DNA from: Cellulomonas palmilytica
GTDB taxonomy: Bacteria > Actinomycetota > Actinomycetes > Actinomycetales > Cellulomonadaceae
Assembly: GCF_021590045.1 (NCBI RefSeq)
Contig: NZ_CP062221.1
Coordinates: forward strand, 2,356,001-2,420,000
Direction: 5' to 3'
Length of the DNA: 64,000 nucleotides
Shown here in pieces: positions 45,076-53,213 of the stretch. The position numbers and the translations under genes are program-made. Every line of letters begins with the position of its first letter. The stretch's first letter is position 1. Under the pieces are notes generated by a model. The model was not told where the DNA came from. It worked only from the letters and a program-made list of their open reading frames with translations, and ran no database searches.

Positions 45076-47118
45076 TCACGTCGTCGAGGGCCGACCAGCC
45101 GGGCCAGGTGCGTGGAGAGTCCGGGGCGCGCTTGCCGAGACGGCGAACGGGCCGGGCACGACCTTGTCCCGGGGGATCCCGAAGACGTCGGTGCTCAGGT
45201 CCAGGTCGGACCCGTCGGGGTTGGTCCAGGGCATCTCGGCCTGGTAGCTCGTCCCGAGGCGCGTGGTCGTCACCGGGTCGACGACGTCGAGCTCGCCCGC
45301 GAAGCTGACGTCGACGCGGACGGTGCCGGCCTCGGCGTCGACCACCTCGACCCGCACGGGTGACGCGCCGACCACGAGTGCGGTGTCCTCCGCGCGGAAC
45401 GGCTCGGCGCCCTCCGCGTAGAGGTTCCCCTCGACCCACACCGGGAGCCGTGGACCGGCCAGGTCGCTGCCCGGCTCGTTCGGGTACTCCTGCGGCGTCG
45501 GGTAGGCGTCGTACTGCGACGTGCCGACGGGGGTCGGGGTGAACGTCGCCTGACCGGGCACGCCGTCCATGTCGATCGCGCCGGACCAGAAGCTGGCGAG
45601 CGCGGGCTCGTCGTGCGCGTCCTCGTCGGACCCGGTCCCGCCGTCGCCGACGAAGACGTTGTTGTAGAACCGGTCGTCGCCGCCGAGGATGTTCGAGACG
45701 CCGAACACGGCCGTGGCGTGCGGGACGTGGTACGGCGTGTACCGCTGGTGCTCCGTGCAGTTCGCGATGCGACCCGCGACGTAGTTGTGCACGTACGCAC
45801 CGCCTGAGGACATGTCCTTGACAGCCCACGGCGACAGGAAGAGGTTCGAGTCCACGAGGTACGGGCCGTGGCAGACCTCGACCATGAAGTCCTCGGCGGT
45901 CGAGGCGTAGAACACGTTGCGCCGCACCAGGGTGCCCTGGGCCTGCCAGTCGAGCCACAGCGCCCGGTGCGTGTGGTGGATCGTGTTCCCGCTGATCACG
46001 GTGTCGAGGGCGGCGTGCAGCTTGATCCCCGCGACCTCGGCGCCGTGCCACTGCCGCTTCACGTGGATGTGCGAGATGTGGTTGTCGGCGATGGTCGAGA
46101 ACGCCGCCCCCAGGTGCCCGACGACGCCGGCCTGCTCGCAGTCCCGGATCGTGTTGCGGCGCACCGTGTGGGAGCCGATGTGGTCCCGGTGCCAGGGGAG
46201 CGGTTCGCCGGCGTCCGGCCCGCCGAGGACGAGGGCCCGCTGGATCACCTCGCGCTCACGCTGTGTGCCGCCCTTGGCGCCCGCGGCCCCCGCGGTCCAC
46301 TCGTTCTGCCCGGTGCCGGCCTCCTTGCCGAGCGAGACGCCGACGTTCTTCGAGTCGGTGATCGTGTTGTCCTCGATCACCCAGCCCTTCGACCAGTGCG
46401 GACCGATGAGGCCCTCCTGCAGCGCGGTGGGCGGTGCCCACTGCGTGGCGGCCTTCGTCAGGGTGAACCCGCGCACCGTGATGTGGTCGACGCCCGTCTC
46501 CGCGGGCCAGAACACGAAGGTGCGGACGTTGATCTCGATCTCGTGGTCGGCCGGGTCCGCGCCGCCGAAGTTCGCCCAGATCGTCGTGACGTCGTCGCCC
46601 ACCTCGCAGTACCAGGTCAGCAGCGAGCCCTGGGGGTCGAACGAGTCGGGGGTGACCTCGGGGTGCTCGACGCCGCCGAGCGTCAGCGCCTCGTACATCG
46701 ACCTGCCGTCGAGGTACACCTCGCCCGTGTGCCAGGTGTTCACCCGGTCGAAGAACCAGTCCCCGCCGATGCGCTCCGCGTACGGGTTGCGATCCCCGAA
46801 CAGGGCGTTCGGCACCTGGGCGACCCAGACGCGGCCCTCGGAACCGGGGTGGGGGCGCCAGTCGGTGACCACCTCGGCACCGGTGATCGTCACAGGCTCG
46901 AAGCGCCCGTCCGGGCCCACCGCGGCCTGGTAGGTGATCGGTGCGTCGGCCGTGCCGCCGCGCGGCGGGTTCACCCACTCGCGGTACACACCTTCGTGCA
47001 CCGCGACGGTGTCGCCCGGCAGGGCGGCCTGAGCGGCACGGTTGATGGTCCGGAACGGGGTCTCGGCCGAGCCGTCAGCGCGGTCGGAGCCGGTGACGGC
47101 GACGTGCAGGATGGTCAC
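45076..47118 (-). CDS. GH120-like beta-xylosidase (right-handed beta-helix)
   Basis: 680 residues, no signal peptide. The fold is a right-handed parallel beta-helix (DHITVRGFTLTKAATQW, HTVRRNTIRDCEQAGVVGHLG, TVISGNTIHHTHRALWLDW). The segment ALWLDWQAQG ... FMVEVCHGPYLVDSNLF matches what I recall of GH120 XylC, where an aspartate and a glutamate about 23 residues apart are catalytic; here these would be D390 and E414. That would make it a cytosolic exo-xylosidase acting on imported xylo-oligosaccharides. A plain beta-helix protein of unknown function is the alternative. The GTG follows a GAAAGG site. Last gene of the uptake operon, 53 bases after yesL. Confidence 0.72.
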   Translation of the reverse strand: MTILHVAVTGSDRADGSAETPFRTINRAAQAALPGDTVAVHEGVYREWVNPPRGGTADAPITYQAAVGPDGRFEPVTITGAEVVTDWRPHPGSEGRVWVAQVPNALFGDRNPYAERIGGDWFFDRVNTWHTGEVYLDGRSMYEALTLGGVEHPEVTPDSFDPQGSLLTWYCEVGDDVTTIWANFGGADPADHEIEINVRTFVFWPAETGVDHITVRGFTLTKAATQWAPPTALQEGLIGPHWSKGWVIEDNTITDSKNVGVSLGKEAGTGQNEWTAGAAGAKGGTQREREVIQRALVLGGPDAGEPLPWHRDHIGSHTVRRNTIRDCEQAGVVGHLGAAFSTIADNHISHIHVKRQWHGAEVAGIKLHAALDTVISGNTIHHTHRALWLDWQAQGTLVRRNVFYASTAEDFMVEVCHGPYLVDSNLFLSPWAVKDMSSGGAYVHNYVAGRIANCTEHQRYTPYHVPHATAVFGVSNILGGDDRFYNNVFVGDGGTGSDEDAHDEPALASFWSGAIDMDGVPGQATFTPTPVGTSQYDAYPTPQEYPNEPGSDLAGPRLPVWVEGNLYAEGAEPFRAEDTALVVGASPVRVEVVDAEAGTVRVDVSFAGELDVVDPVTTTRLGTSYQAEMPWTNPDGSDLDLSTDVFGIPRDKVVPGPFAVSASAPRTLHAPGPAGRPSTT

Positions 47119-47171
47119 GACAACGCCTTTCGTCGATCACGGGGGGTCGTGGGGTGGGGCGGGGGAGAGCG

Positions 47172-47789
47172 TCAGGCCTCCGCGGGCTCCTGCTCACGCT
47201 TCACGTACCCGCGGTCCACGAAGAACCGCTCGAGCAGGTAGCACCACCACACGAGGATCAGGCCTGGTGCCACGAACACCGCGGGCATGAAGTTCCAGAC
47301 GGCGACGCCCGCGACGAACACGGCGATCCCGAGCAGGAACGTCAGGCTGGGTGTCGTCAGCCCCAAGGTGAACCCGTTGCGCAGCTGGCGCCAGGTCGGG
47401 TTGGTGAACCGGGCGACCAGGGGCAGGCACCAGAAGATCAGGAGCAGCAGGAACAGCCCGATGACGAGGAGGGGCACCAGGACCTCGGCCAGACCCAGGG
47501 TGGGCAGGTAGGAGAGCGTGAGGACGCCGAGGGCAGCGATCAGGACGGCCAGCAGGCCGACGACGGTCGCCTGCTTCCAGCTCTGCCGCCAGGCCTTCGT
47601 CGCGACCGCCCACGCACCCGCGTCCTTGCCCAGGACGTACCGCCGGCACACCTCGTAGGCGACGACCGTGCCCGCTCCCGCCGTCACGACGAGGCAGACG
47701 CTCACGAGCCAGAACAGGCTGATCAGGATGACGGAGCCCAGCGAGTCGAGGATGCGCCACAGCAGCGACGCGGGGTTGAAGCGGAAGAT
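47172..47789 (-). CDS. YesL/DUF624 membrane protein with apparent ATC start
   Basis: 205 residues if read from 47789, with five to six hydrophobic segments. The family's N-terminal FRFNPASLLWRILDSLGSVILISLFWLV helix is fully preserved in frame. No ATG, GTG or TTG precedes it: the first codon that could serve is ATC at 47789, seven bases after GAGAGG. The next standard start (GTG, 47705) would remove the first conserved helix. YesL proteins are regularly encoded with sugar ABC transporters of the LplB/YtcP type, as here; their exact role is unknown. Non-AUG initiation or a mutated start codon are the two readings. Confidence 0.75.
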   Translation of the reverse strand: MFRFNPASLLWRILDSLGSVILISLFWLVSVCLVVTAGAGTVVAYEVCRRYVLGKDAGAWAVATKAWRQSWKQATVVGLLAVLIAALGVLTLSYLPTLGLAEVLVPLLVIGLFLLLLIFWCLPLVARFTNPTWRQLRNGFTLGLTTPSLTFLLGIAVFVAGVAVWNFMPAVFVAPGLILVWWCYLLERFFVDRGYVKREQEPAEA

Positions 47790-47835
47790 GGTCGGGCCTC
47801 TCGGTGGACGAAGCGGTGTGTCGGCGAGGACGGAG

Positions 47836-47867
47836 GTCGGCCTCCCGCGTCGCCGCGGGAGGCCGAC
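47836..47867. terminator. Strong hairpin between permease 2 and yesL
   Basis: Perfect 14-base arms (47836-47849 / 47854-47867) with a four-base loop, directly after the permease stop at 47872. In the middle of the operon it could act as a partial terminator or mRNA 3'-end stabiliser, lowering yesL and GH120 expression relative to transport. Confidence 0.7.
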
Positions 47868-47871
47868 GTCG

Positions 47872-48837
47872 TCAGCCCTTCACGGAGCCGATCATGAGAC
47901 CGGACACGAAGTGCTTCTGCAGGAACGGGTAGACGAGCAGGATCGGGATGGCCGCCACCATGGTGATCGCCGAGCGCAGCGCGATCGGGGTGGTGAGCTG
48001 ACCGCCGGCTCCCACCGCGGCCGCGTTGGCCGCGCTGTTCCCGGAGTTCGCGCCCGCGTTCATCGAGCTCGCCAGCAGCTTCTGCAGCTCGTACTGCAGG
48101 GTGGTCAGCGCCGGGTCACCCGAGTTGTAGAGCAGGGTGTCCAGCCACGCGTTCCAGCTGCCGACGGCCACGAACAGACCCACCACGGCCAGCACGGGCT
48201 TGCACAGCGGCATGATGATCTGCCACCACGTGCGGAACTCGCCCGCGCCGTCGATCCGTGCCGACTCGGTGATCTCCTCGGGGATCGACTTCATGTACGT
48301 GCGCAGGATGATCAGGTTGAACGCGCTGATGATCACCGGCACCCAGTAGGCCTGGAAGCTGTTCAGCATCCCCAGGTCCTTGATCAGCAGGTAGTTGGGG
48401 ATCAGGCCGGCGTCGAAGTACAGCGTGAGCACGAAGATCAGCGTGATCGGGCGGCGGAAGATGAACTCCTTGCGGCTGAGCGCGTAGGCGAGCATCGAGG
48501 TGAACACGAGGTTCGTCGCGACGACCACGACCGTCTTCAGCACGCTCATGATGAACGCCTGGTAGATCGAGTCCATGTTGAACACGACCTCGTAGTTCTT
48601 CAGCGAGAAGACCCGGGGCCAGATGCCGATCCCGCCGCGGACGGCGTCCATGCCGTCGTTGAGGGAGATGGCGAGCGTGTTCAGCAGCGGGTAGAGCATG
48701 AGTGCCGCGAGGAGCACCAGGAAGGACGTGTTGAGCGTCGTGAAGATGATCCGCTCGGGCGTCCACTTGTTGCGCGGCGACCTGTTCTTCCGCGAGGCTC
48801 GCTGCTCCAGAGGCTTCGAGGCAACGGTGCTTGACAT
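47872..48837 (-). CDS. Carbohydrate ABC transporter permease (YtcP/LplC type)
   Basis: 321 residues, six membrane helices. The EAA loop is ESARIDGAGEFRTWWQIIMPLCKP. It has the family's IGIWPRVFSLKNYEVVF start and the LVYPFLQKHFVSGLMIGSVKG C-terminus. Partner of the permease encoded nine bases upstream. It belongs to the CUT1-like group that imports oligosaccharides or aldouronates. AGGAGG lies before the ATG. Confidence 0.93.
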   Translation of the reverse strand: MSSTVASKPLEQRASRKNRSPRNKWTPERIIFTTLNTSFLVLLAALMLYPLLNTLAISLNDGMDAVRGGIGIWPRVFSLKNYEVVFNMDSIYQAFIMSVLKTVVVVATNLVFTSMLAYALSRKEFIFRRPITLIFVLTLYFDAGLIPNYLLIKDLGMLNSFQAYWVPVIISAFNLIILRTYMKSIPEEITESARIDGAGEFRTWWQIIMPLCKPVLAVVGLFVAVGSWNAWLDTLLYNSGDPALTTLQYELQKLLASSMNAGANSGNSAANAAAVGAGGQLTTPIALRSAITMVAAIPILLVYPFLQKHFVSGLMIGSVKG

Positions 48838-48846
48838 GAAGTCCTC

Positions 48847-49905
48847 CTAGACCAGCGTCTCTTGGTTGAGGCGCTTGGCCGCCATGTTCGCCGAGCCGAC
48901 CAGGATGATGGCGACGACTGTCTTGAAGATGCCCGCGACGACGGCGAGTGAATAGTTCCCGAGCTGGTACCCGTAGCGCAGCACGAAGACGTCGATGGTC
49001 TCGGCCGTCTCCGAGATCAGGCCGTTCCCGAGGAAGTACGGCAGCTCGAAGTTGGTGGACAGGATCCAGCCGCTGTTGATGATGAGCAGCACGACGATCG
49101 TGGGACGGATCCCCGGGAGCGTGATGTTCCACATCTTGCGCCAGCGGCCCGCGCCGTCGACCTCGGCGGCCTCGTACAGGCTCGGGTCGATCGCGGTGAT
49201 CGCGGCCAGGTAGAGGATCGTGTTCCAGCCGAGCTCCTTCCACAGGCTCGTCCCGGCGACGATCCCCCAGAAGTGGTTCGGCTCGGTCAGGAACAGGATG
49301 GGCTCGTCGACGAGCCCCAGGTTCATGAGTCCCTGGTTGATGAACCCGCCGGACGAGGGCAACGAGAGCGCCACCGACGCGAGGCTCGCCACGATGACCC
49401 AGCTGAGGAAGTGGGGCATGTACGTGATGTTCTGCATGATGCGCTTGAACGGGAGGTTCTTGACCTCGTTCAGCAGCAGCGCCAGGACGATCGCGCCCAC
49501 GGTCCCGACGACGAGCGTCAGGATCGACTGCCCGAGCGTGTTGACCACGACTCGGCGGAACCGTTCGCCGTTGACGCCGGTGAACAGGTCGACGAAGTTC
49601 TCGAAGCCGACCCACTCCTGGTTCCAGATGCTGCCGCGACCCGGCTTGTAGTCCTGGAAGGCGATCGCCCACCCGTAGACGGGGACGTACTTGAACAGGA
49701 TCTGGTACATCAGCAGCGGCACCGCCATCAGCAGGAGGACCCGCTGCGCCTTGATCCTGTCCCACGTGATCTTGCGCTTGGGCTCCTTGGGCGGCTTGGC
49801 CGCTCGCGTCCGGGGCTTGCGGCGTGGAGCACGCGAGCTGCTCGCGGGCTCGTCGGCCGGTTCGAGCCCGGTGGCGGTCACCAGGTTGACCGGTGCGTCC
49901 GTCAT
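48847..49905 (-). CDS. Carbohydrate ABC transporter permease (LplB/YteP type)
   Basis: 352 residues. A 45-residue basic, Pro/Lys-rich N-terminal tail precedes six helices. The EAA loop is YEAAEVDGAGRWRKMWNITLPGI. It has the typical NITYMPHFLSWVIVASL and NTILYLAAITAIDPSLYEAAEVD segments. It forms a heterodimeric channel with the next permease. No ABC ATPase gene lies in the operon, so a shared MsiK-like ATPase is likely used. Confidence 0.93.
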   Translation of the reverse strand: MTDAPVNLVTATGLEPADEPASSSRAPRRKPRTRAAKPPKEPKRKITWDRIKAQRVLLLMAVPLLMYQILFKYVPVYGWAIAFQDYKPGRGSIWNQEWVGFENFVDLFTGVNGERFRRVVVNTLGQSILTLVVGTVGAIVLALLLNEVKNLPFKRIMQNITYMPHFLSWVIVASLASVALSLPSSGGFINQGLMNLGLVDEPILFLTEPNHFWGIVAGTSLWKELGWNTILYLAAITAIDPSLYEAAEVDGAGRWRKMWNITLPGIRPTIVVLLIINSGWILSTNFELPYFLGNGLISETAETIDVFVLRYGYQLGNYSLAVVAGIFKTVVAIILVGSANMAAKRLNQETLV

Positions 49906-49953
49906 CTGTCCAACCTCGTCGTCAGAAGCAGTGGGGGGTCACCGAGAACGGAC

Positions 49954-49983
49954 CGTGGTGGGGGGCTCGCGCCCCCCACCACG
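49954..49983. terminator. Strong hairpin between binding protein and permease genes
   Basis: Perfect 13-base arms (49954-49966 / 49971-49983, CGTGGTGGGGGGC and its complement) with TCGC loop, 15 bases after the binding-protein stop. Typical place for an mRNA-stabilising or attenuating hairpin that raises binding protein over permease. Confidence 0.75.
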
Positions 49984-49998
49984 ACCGCTCGCGGGCTG

Positions 49999-51714
49999 TT
50001 ACCAGTTGGCCAGTCGCTCCTGGATGCCGGCGTTGATCGCGTCCTCGTACACCTTGACGTCGATCTTCTTGATGGTGTCGACGTACGCCTGCCAGTTCGA
50101 GTCGAAGTCGGCCGGGTTGCCGGCGATGATCTTCGGCAGGTTCTGGACGTTCGCGTCGGTCAGCTGCTGGTTGACCTGGTTGGCGTCGTCGGAGAGCGTG
50201 ATGTTCCACGCCGGGTAGTACTTCGGGTTCTCCGGCTGCGGGTTCATGAACTCGAGCCAGGTCTTCTTGCCGTACGCGTCCATGACCTTGCGGTCGTACT
50301 CGCTCAGCGTCGCGAAGAACTCGGTCGGCTGGTCGTCGGGGCTGTACGCGTTGCCGTCGGAGAACTGGCCGTTGTGCTTGGGCAGCACGTCGAGCAGCGC
50401 CTCGAGACGGTTGGAGGCACGCCACGTCAGGTCGCGGGAGTTGGCGCGCTGCTCGTCCGTGCGGGTGAACATGCCGTCCTCGCCGACCTGGTAGTCCTCA
50501 CCCTCGACGCCCCACGAGAGCACCTTCTGCCACGGCTCGCTGAGCATGAGGTCGAGGAACTTGAGCGCCTTCTCCGGCTGCTTGCTGGAGGTCGAGATGC
50601 CGAAGCCCTGGTTGGTGTTCATGACGGGACGGTCGGCGTACCACGGCTCGGCACCGTCGTAGACGGGCATGAGCGGCACGTAGGTGTACTCGTCCTTGCC
50701 GGCGCTGCGCAGCGAGTCCGTCGCGGTCTGGAAGTCCCAGCCCTGGTCGTGCATGCCGAGGACGGCGCCGGTCGCGAGCTTCGCGACGTACTGGTCGAAC
50801 GTCAGCGTGAAGGACTCGCGGTCGACGAGACCGTCGGCGTACTTCTGGTTCAGGACCTTGTAGAAGTCCTTCGCGATGTCCTTGTCGGCGTAGATCTCGG
50901 CGTTGTCGCTGTCGTCGACGATGACGCCGCCGTTGTTCGGCGAGCCGGCCAGCAGCGCCGGCGGGTTCGTCATGCCCCACTCACGGCCGGTCGAGGCGAG
51001 GACCTCGAAGCCGATGGTCGGGGCACCCTCGGTCTGGGGGTTCTTCTCGAGGTAGTTCTCGATGAGCTCGAAGTAGCGCTCGAGCGTCATGTTGCTGAGG
51101 TCCGGCCAGCCGGCGTCCTCGAGCACGCGCTTCTGGATCCAGAACGCGGGACCGTAGTAGGTGCCGCCGGTCGGCTCGCCGTAGAAGCGGTTGTAGTTCG
51201 GGAAGATGTACAGGCCGTGCTCGACCTCTTCGCCCGAGTAGCTCATCTTCTTGATGTCGTCCTCGACGTGCGTGGCGAGGTTGGGGTAGTCCCCGGTCGC
51301 CAGCATGTCGTCGAGGCGCAGGAGGGCACCGCCCTCGAGCAGACGCATCTTCAGGTCGGTGGTCCCGATGAGGTCGGGGTACTGCCCGCCGGCGAGCATG
51401 ACGCCGATCTTCTGGTCCACGTTGTCCGGGGTCACGATCTCGTACTCGAGGGTGACGCCGAGCTGGTCCTTGAGCAGCTTGGTGATCTTGTTGTCGGCGG
51501 CCGGAGCCTGCGAGGCCGTCGTGATCCAGGTCGTGAGGGTCGTCGGGTTGCTGGGGGTCAGGACGCCCGACTTGTCCGCGAGATCTCCCTCGGGGATGAC
51601 GGCAGCCGTCGAGGGACCCTCTTCGGGGTCGGCGTCGGAGGTGCAGGCGACAAGGCCGGCGGACAGTGCCGCCACCATGGCGAGAGCTGACAACTTCGTT
51701 CTTGCGGTACGCAC
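49999..51714 (-). CDS. Sugar ABC transporter substrate-binding lipoprotein
   Basis: 571 residues. The lipoprotein signal has a LVAC lipobox (SAGLVACTSDAD), anchoring it outside the membrane. It is a large-cluster solute-binding protein of the LplA/YtcQ type, with TTWITTASQAPAADNKITKLL and FGISTSSKQPEKALKFLDLML. Substrate is inferred as arabino-/xylo-oligosaccharide from the neighbouring hydrolases. The GTG at 51714 has GGGAGA upstream. First gene of the minus-strand operon, controlled from the region containing two candidate LacI operators. Confidence 0.92.
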   Translation of the reverse strand: MRTARTKLSALAMVAALSAGLVACTSDADPEEGPSTAAVIPEGDLADKSGVLTPSNPTTLTTWITTASQAPAADNKITKLLKDQLGVTLEYEIVTPDNVDQKIGVMLAGGQYPDLIGTTDLKMRLLEGGALLRLDDMLATGDYPNLATHVEDDIKKMSYSGEEVEHGLYIFPNYNRFYGEPTGGTYYGPAFWIQKRVLEDAGWPDLSNMTLERYFELIENYLEKNPQTEGAPTIGFEVLASTGREWGMTNPPALLAGSPNNGGVIVDDSDNAEIYADKDIAKDFYKVLNQKYADGLVDRESFTLTFDQYVAKLATGAVLGMHDQGWDFQTATDSLRSAGKDEYTYVPLMPVYDGAEPWYADRPVMNTNQGFGISTSSKQPEKALKFLDLMLSEPWQKVLSWGVEGEDYQVGEDGMFTRTDEQRANSRDLTWRASNRLEALLDVLPKHNGQFSDGNAYSPDDQPTEFFATLSEYDRKVMDAYGKKTWLEFMNPQPENPKYYPAWNITLSDDANQVNQQLTDANVQNLPKIIAGNPADFDSNWQAYVDTIKKIDVKVYEDAINAGIQERLANW

Positions 51715-51809
51715 CGAGGTCTCTCCCTTGAGAACAGTTCCGGTCGGCCTTGACTGGAACCCGTGCACATCGGACGCCTAGGGGCTTGGCGTCCGCATCC
51801 CGGCGGGAT

Positions 51810-51821
51810 TTTAGCGTTAAA
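51810..51821. promoter_or_regulatory. Candidate LacI operator O1 (transport arm)
   Basis: TTTAGCGTTAAA: ten of twelve positions are palindromic and the centre is CG, the hallmark of LacI-family sites. It lies about 95 bases before the binding-protein gene in an AT-rich patch that stands out from the surrounding GC-rich DNA. Confidence 0.6.
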
Positions 51822-52048
51822 GTAGAGACGCCCTTCGCGGCCCGTCAAGCCCTCGCAAGTCTCGAAATGATCACGGCCACTTTCGGGTGCCGCCGTCCGT
51901 GGCGGGGAGGGCGCGGAAGTCCCGGCGATGCGCCCGCCCGTACCGGACACGGCGGTGGTGCACTCGACGAGGGTGTCCGGCGCGGAGGTCGGCAGGGCGC
52001 CGCAAGTTTCGATCACGAGGTCCTCGACAGGGTCTTGCGGTCCCGCGT

Positions 52049-52060
52049 TTTATCGATATA
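52049..52060. promoter_or_regulatory. Candidate LacI operator O2 (hydrolase arm)
   Basis: TTTATCGATATA: ten of twelve positions palindromic, CG centre, and the same TTTA-N-CG-N-TAAA pattern as the site at 51810. It lies about 88 bases before lacI, next to a possible -10 sequence (TATATT, 52057-52062). Confidence 0.6.
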
Positions 52061-52095
52061 TTGAGCGCGCCCCGGCGGCGTGGCCGGGGCCTGCG

Positions 52096-52117
52096 GTCCG
52101 ACGAGCGCTCGTCGGAC
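52096..52117. repeat. 22-base perfect palindrome in lacI leader
   Basis: Half-site GTCCGACGAGC followed by its exact complement. The core GAGCGCTC equals the core of the CelR operator of Thermobifida (recalled as TGGGAGCGCTCCCA). It could be an operator or an RNA hairpin in the lacI leader. Confidence 0.65.
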
Positions 52118-52147
52118 AGGCAGGGCGTCGCGGGAAGGAGGATCCCC

Positions 52148-53152
52148 GTGGTGAGGATGGCGGACGTGGCCCGCGCGGCCGGCGTCTCGGTCATGACCGT
52201 GTCGAACGTCCTCAACGAGCGCATCCCCGTCGGCGAGTCGACGCGCGCCCGGGTCATGGAGGCGGTCGAGGCCCTCGGGTACGAGGTCAACCTGACCGCG
52301 CGGCATCTTCGGGCCGGACGGACCGACACCGTCGCCTTCGTCGTCCCGAGCTTCCACGACTACTTCGGCGAGCTCGCCGACCAGGTCGCCCCGCTGGTCG
52401 AGGCGGAGGGACGTCACCTCGTGCTCGAGCGCACGAGTGCGAACGCGCAGCAGGAGATGGAGGCGCTGAGCGTCGGGCGGCTGCAGACCTACGACGGGGT
52501 CCTGCTGTCCATCGCCGGCCTCGACCTGGAGCAGCTGAGCCGGGTGCGCACGTCCAAGCCCATCGTGCTGCTGGGCGAGCGCGACGTCCCCGACCACCTC
52601 GACCACGTGCGCCTCGCGAACGAGTCGGGTGGCCGCCTCGCCACAGCGCACATGATCGAGCGCGGATCGCGCCGCATCCTCGCCCTCGGGTGCTCGTCGG
52701 ACGGCGCCCACATGATGACCACGGACCGCCGCGTCGGCTGGGAGGACGCGCACCGTGAGGCCGGTCTCACCGCAGATCCGGCCTACGTCGTGCCCGTCAG
52801 CGACTACACGTCGCTCGGCGGCCGCGACGCGATGCTCGAGGTCATCGCGTCAGGGCTGCCGTTCGACGGGGTCTTCGCCGTCACCGACATCGTCGCCCTC
52901 GGAGCGTTGTCCGCCCTCGCGGACGCCGGGCTGCGCGTACCCGACGACGTCCAGCTCGCCGGGTTCGACAACCTCGACATGTCGCGGTTCGTCCCTCCGG
53001 GTATCACGTCGGTCGACGCGAACCACGAGGGGGTGGCCGAGGCGGCCGTCCGGCTGCTGCACCGCCAGATGTCGGGCTGGTCCGGTCCGGCCGAGCACGT
53101 CGTCGCACCCGTCCGTCTCGTGGTGCGTGGATCCACCCGCGGCGGCGCCTAG
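52148..53152 (+). CDS. LacI-family transcriptional regulator
   Basis: 334 residues. The N-terminal helix-turn-helix is [20 protein letters not shown] with hinge helix [16 protein letters not shown] periplasmic-binding-protein-like sensor domain follows ([47 protein letters not shown]). It is expected to repress the sugar operons on both sides and be released by an oligosaccharide or pentose. GAAGGAGG lies six bases before the GTG at 52148; GTG 52151 and ATG 52157 are alternative starts. Confidence 0.92.
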   Translation: MVRMADVARAAGVSVMTVSNVLNERIPVGESTRARVMEAVEALGYEVNLTARHLRAGRTDTVAFVVPSFHDYFGELADQVAPLVEAEGRHLVLERTSANAQQEMEALSVGRLQTYDGVLLSIAGLDLEQLSRVRTSKPIVLLGERDVPDHLDHVRLANESGGRLATAHMIERGSRRILALGCSSDGAHMMTTDRRVGWEDAHREAGLTADPAYVVPVSDYTSLGGRDAMLEVIASGLPFDGVFAVTDIVALGALSALADAGLRVPDDVQLAGFDNLDMSRFVPPGITSVDANHEGVAEAAVRLLHRQMSGWSGPAEHVVAPVRLVVRGSTRGGA

Positions 53153-53213
53153 CGGCCAGTCAGCTGCCCTCCGCGTCACCCCAGTCGATACCCGGTCGAA
53201 GGAGACCAACCCC

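Larger units (their letters stand above)
51715..52147. promoter_or_regulatory. Divergent control region of the arabinoxylan locus
   Basis: 433 bases between the binding-protein gene and lacI. No gene is seen. It holds two AT-rich dyads of the same form (51810-51821 and 52049-52060) and a 22-base perfect palindrome (52096-52117). It presumably carries both divergent promoters. Confidence 0.7.
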
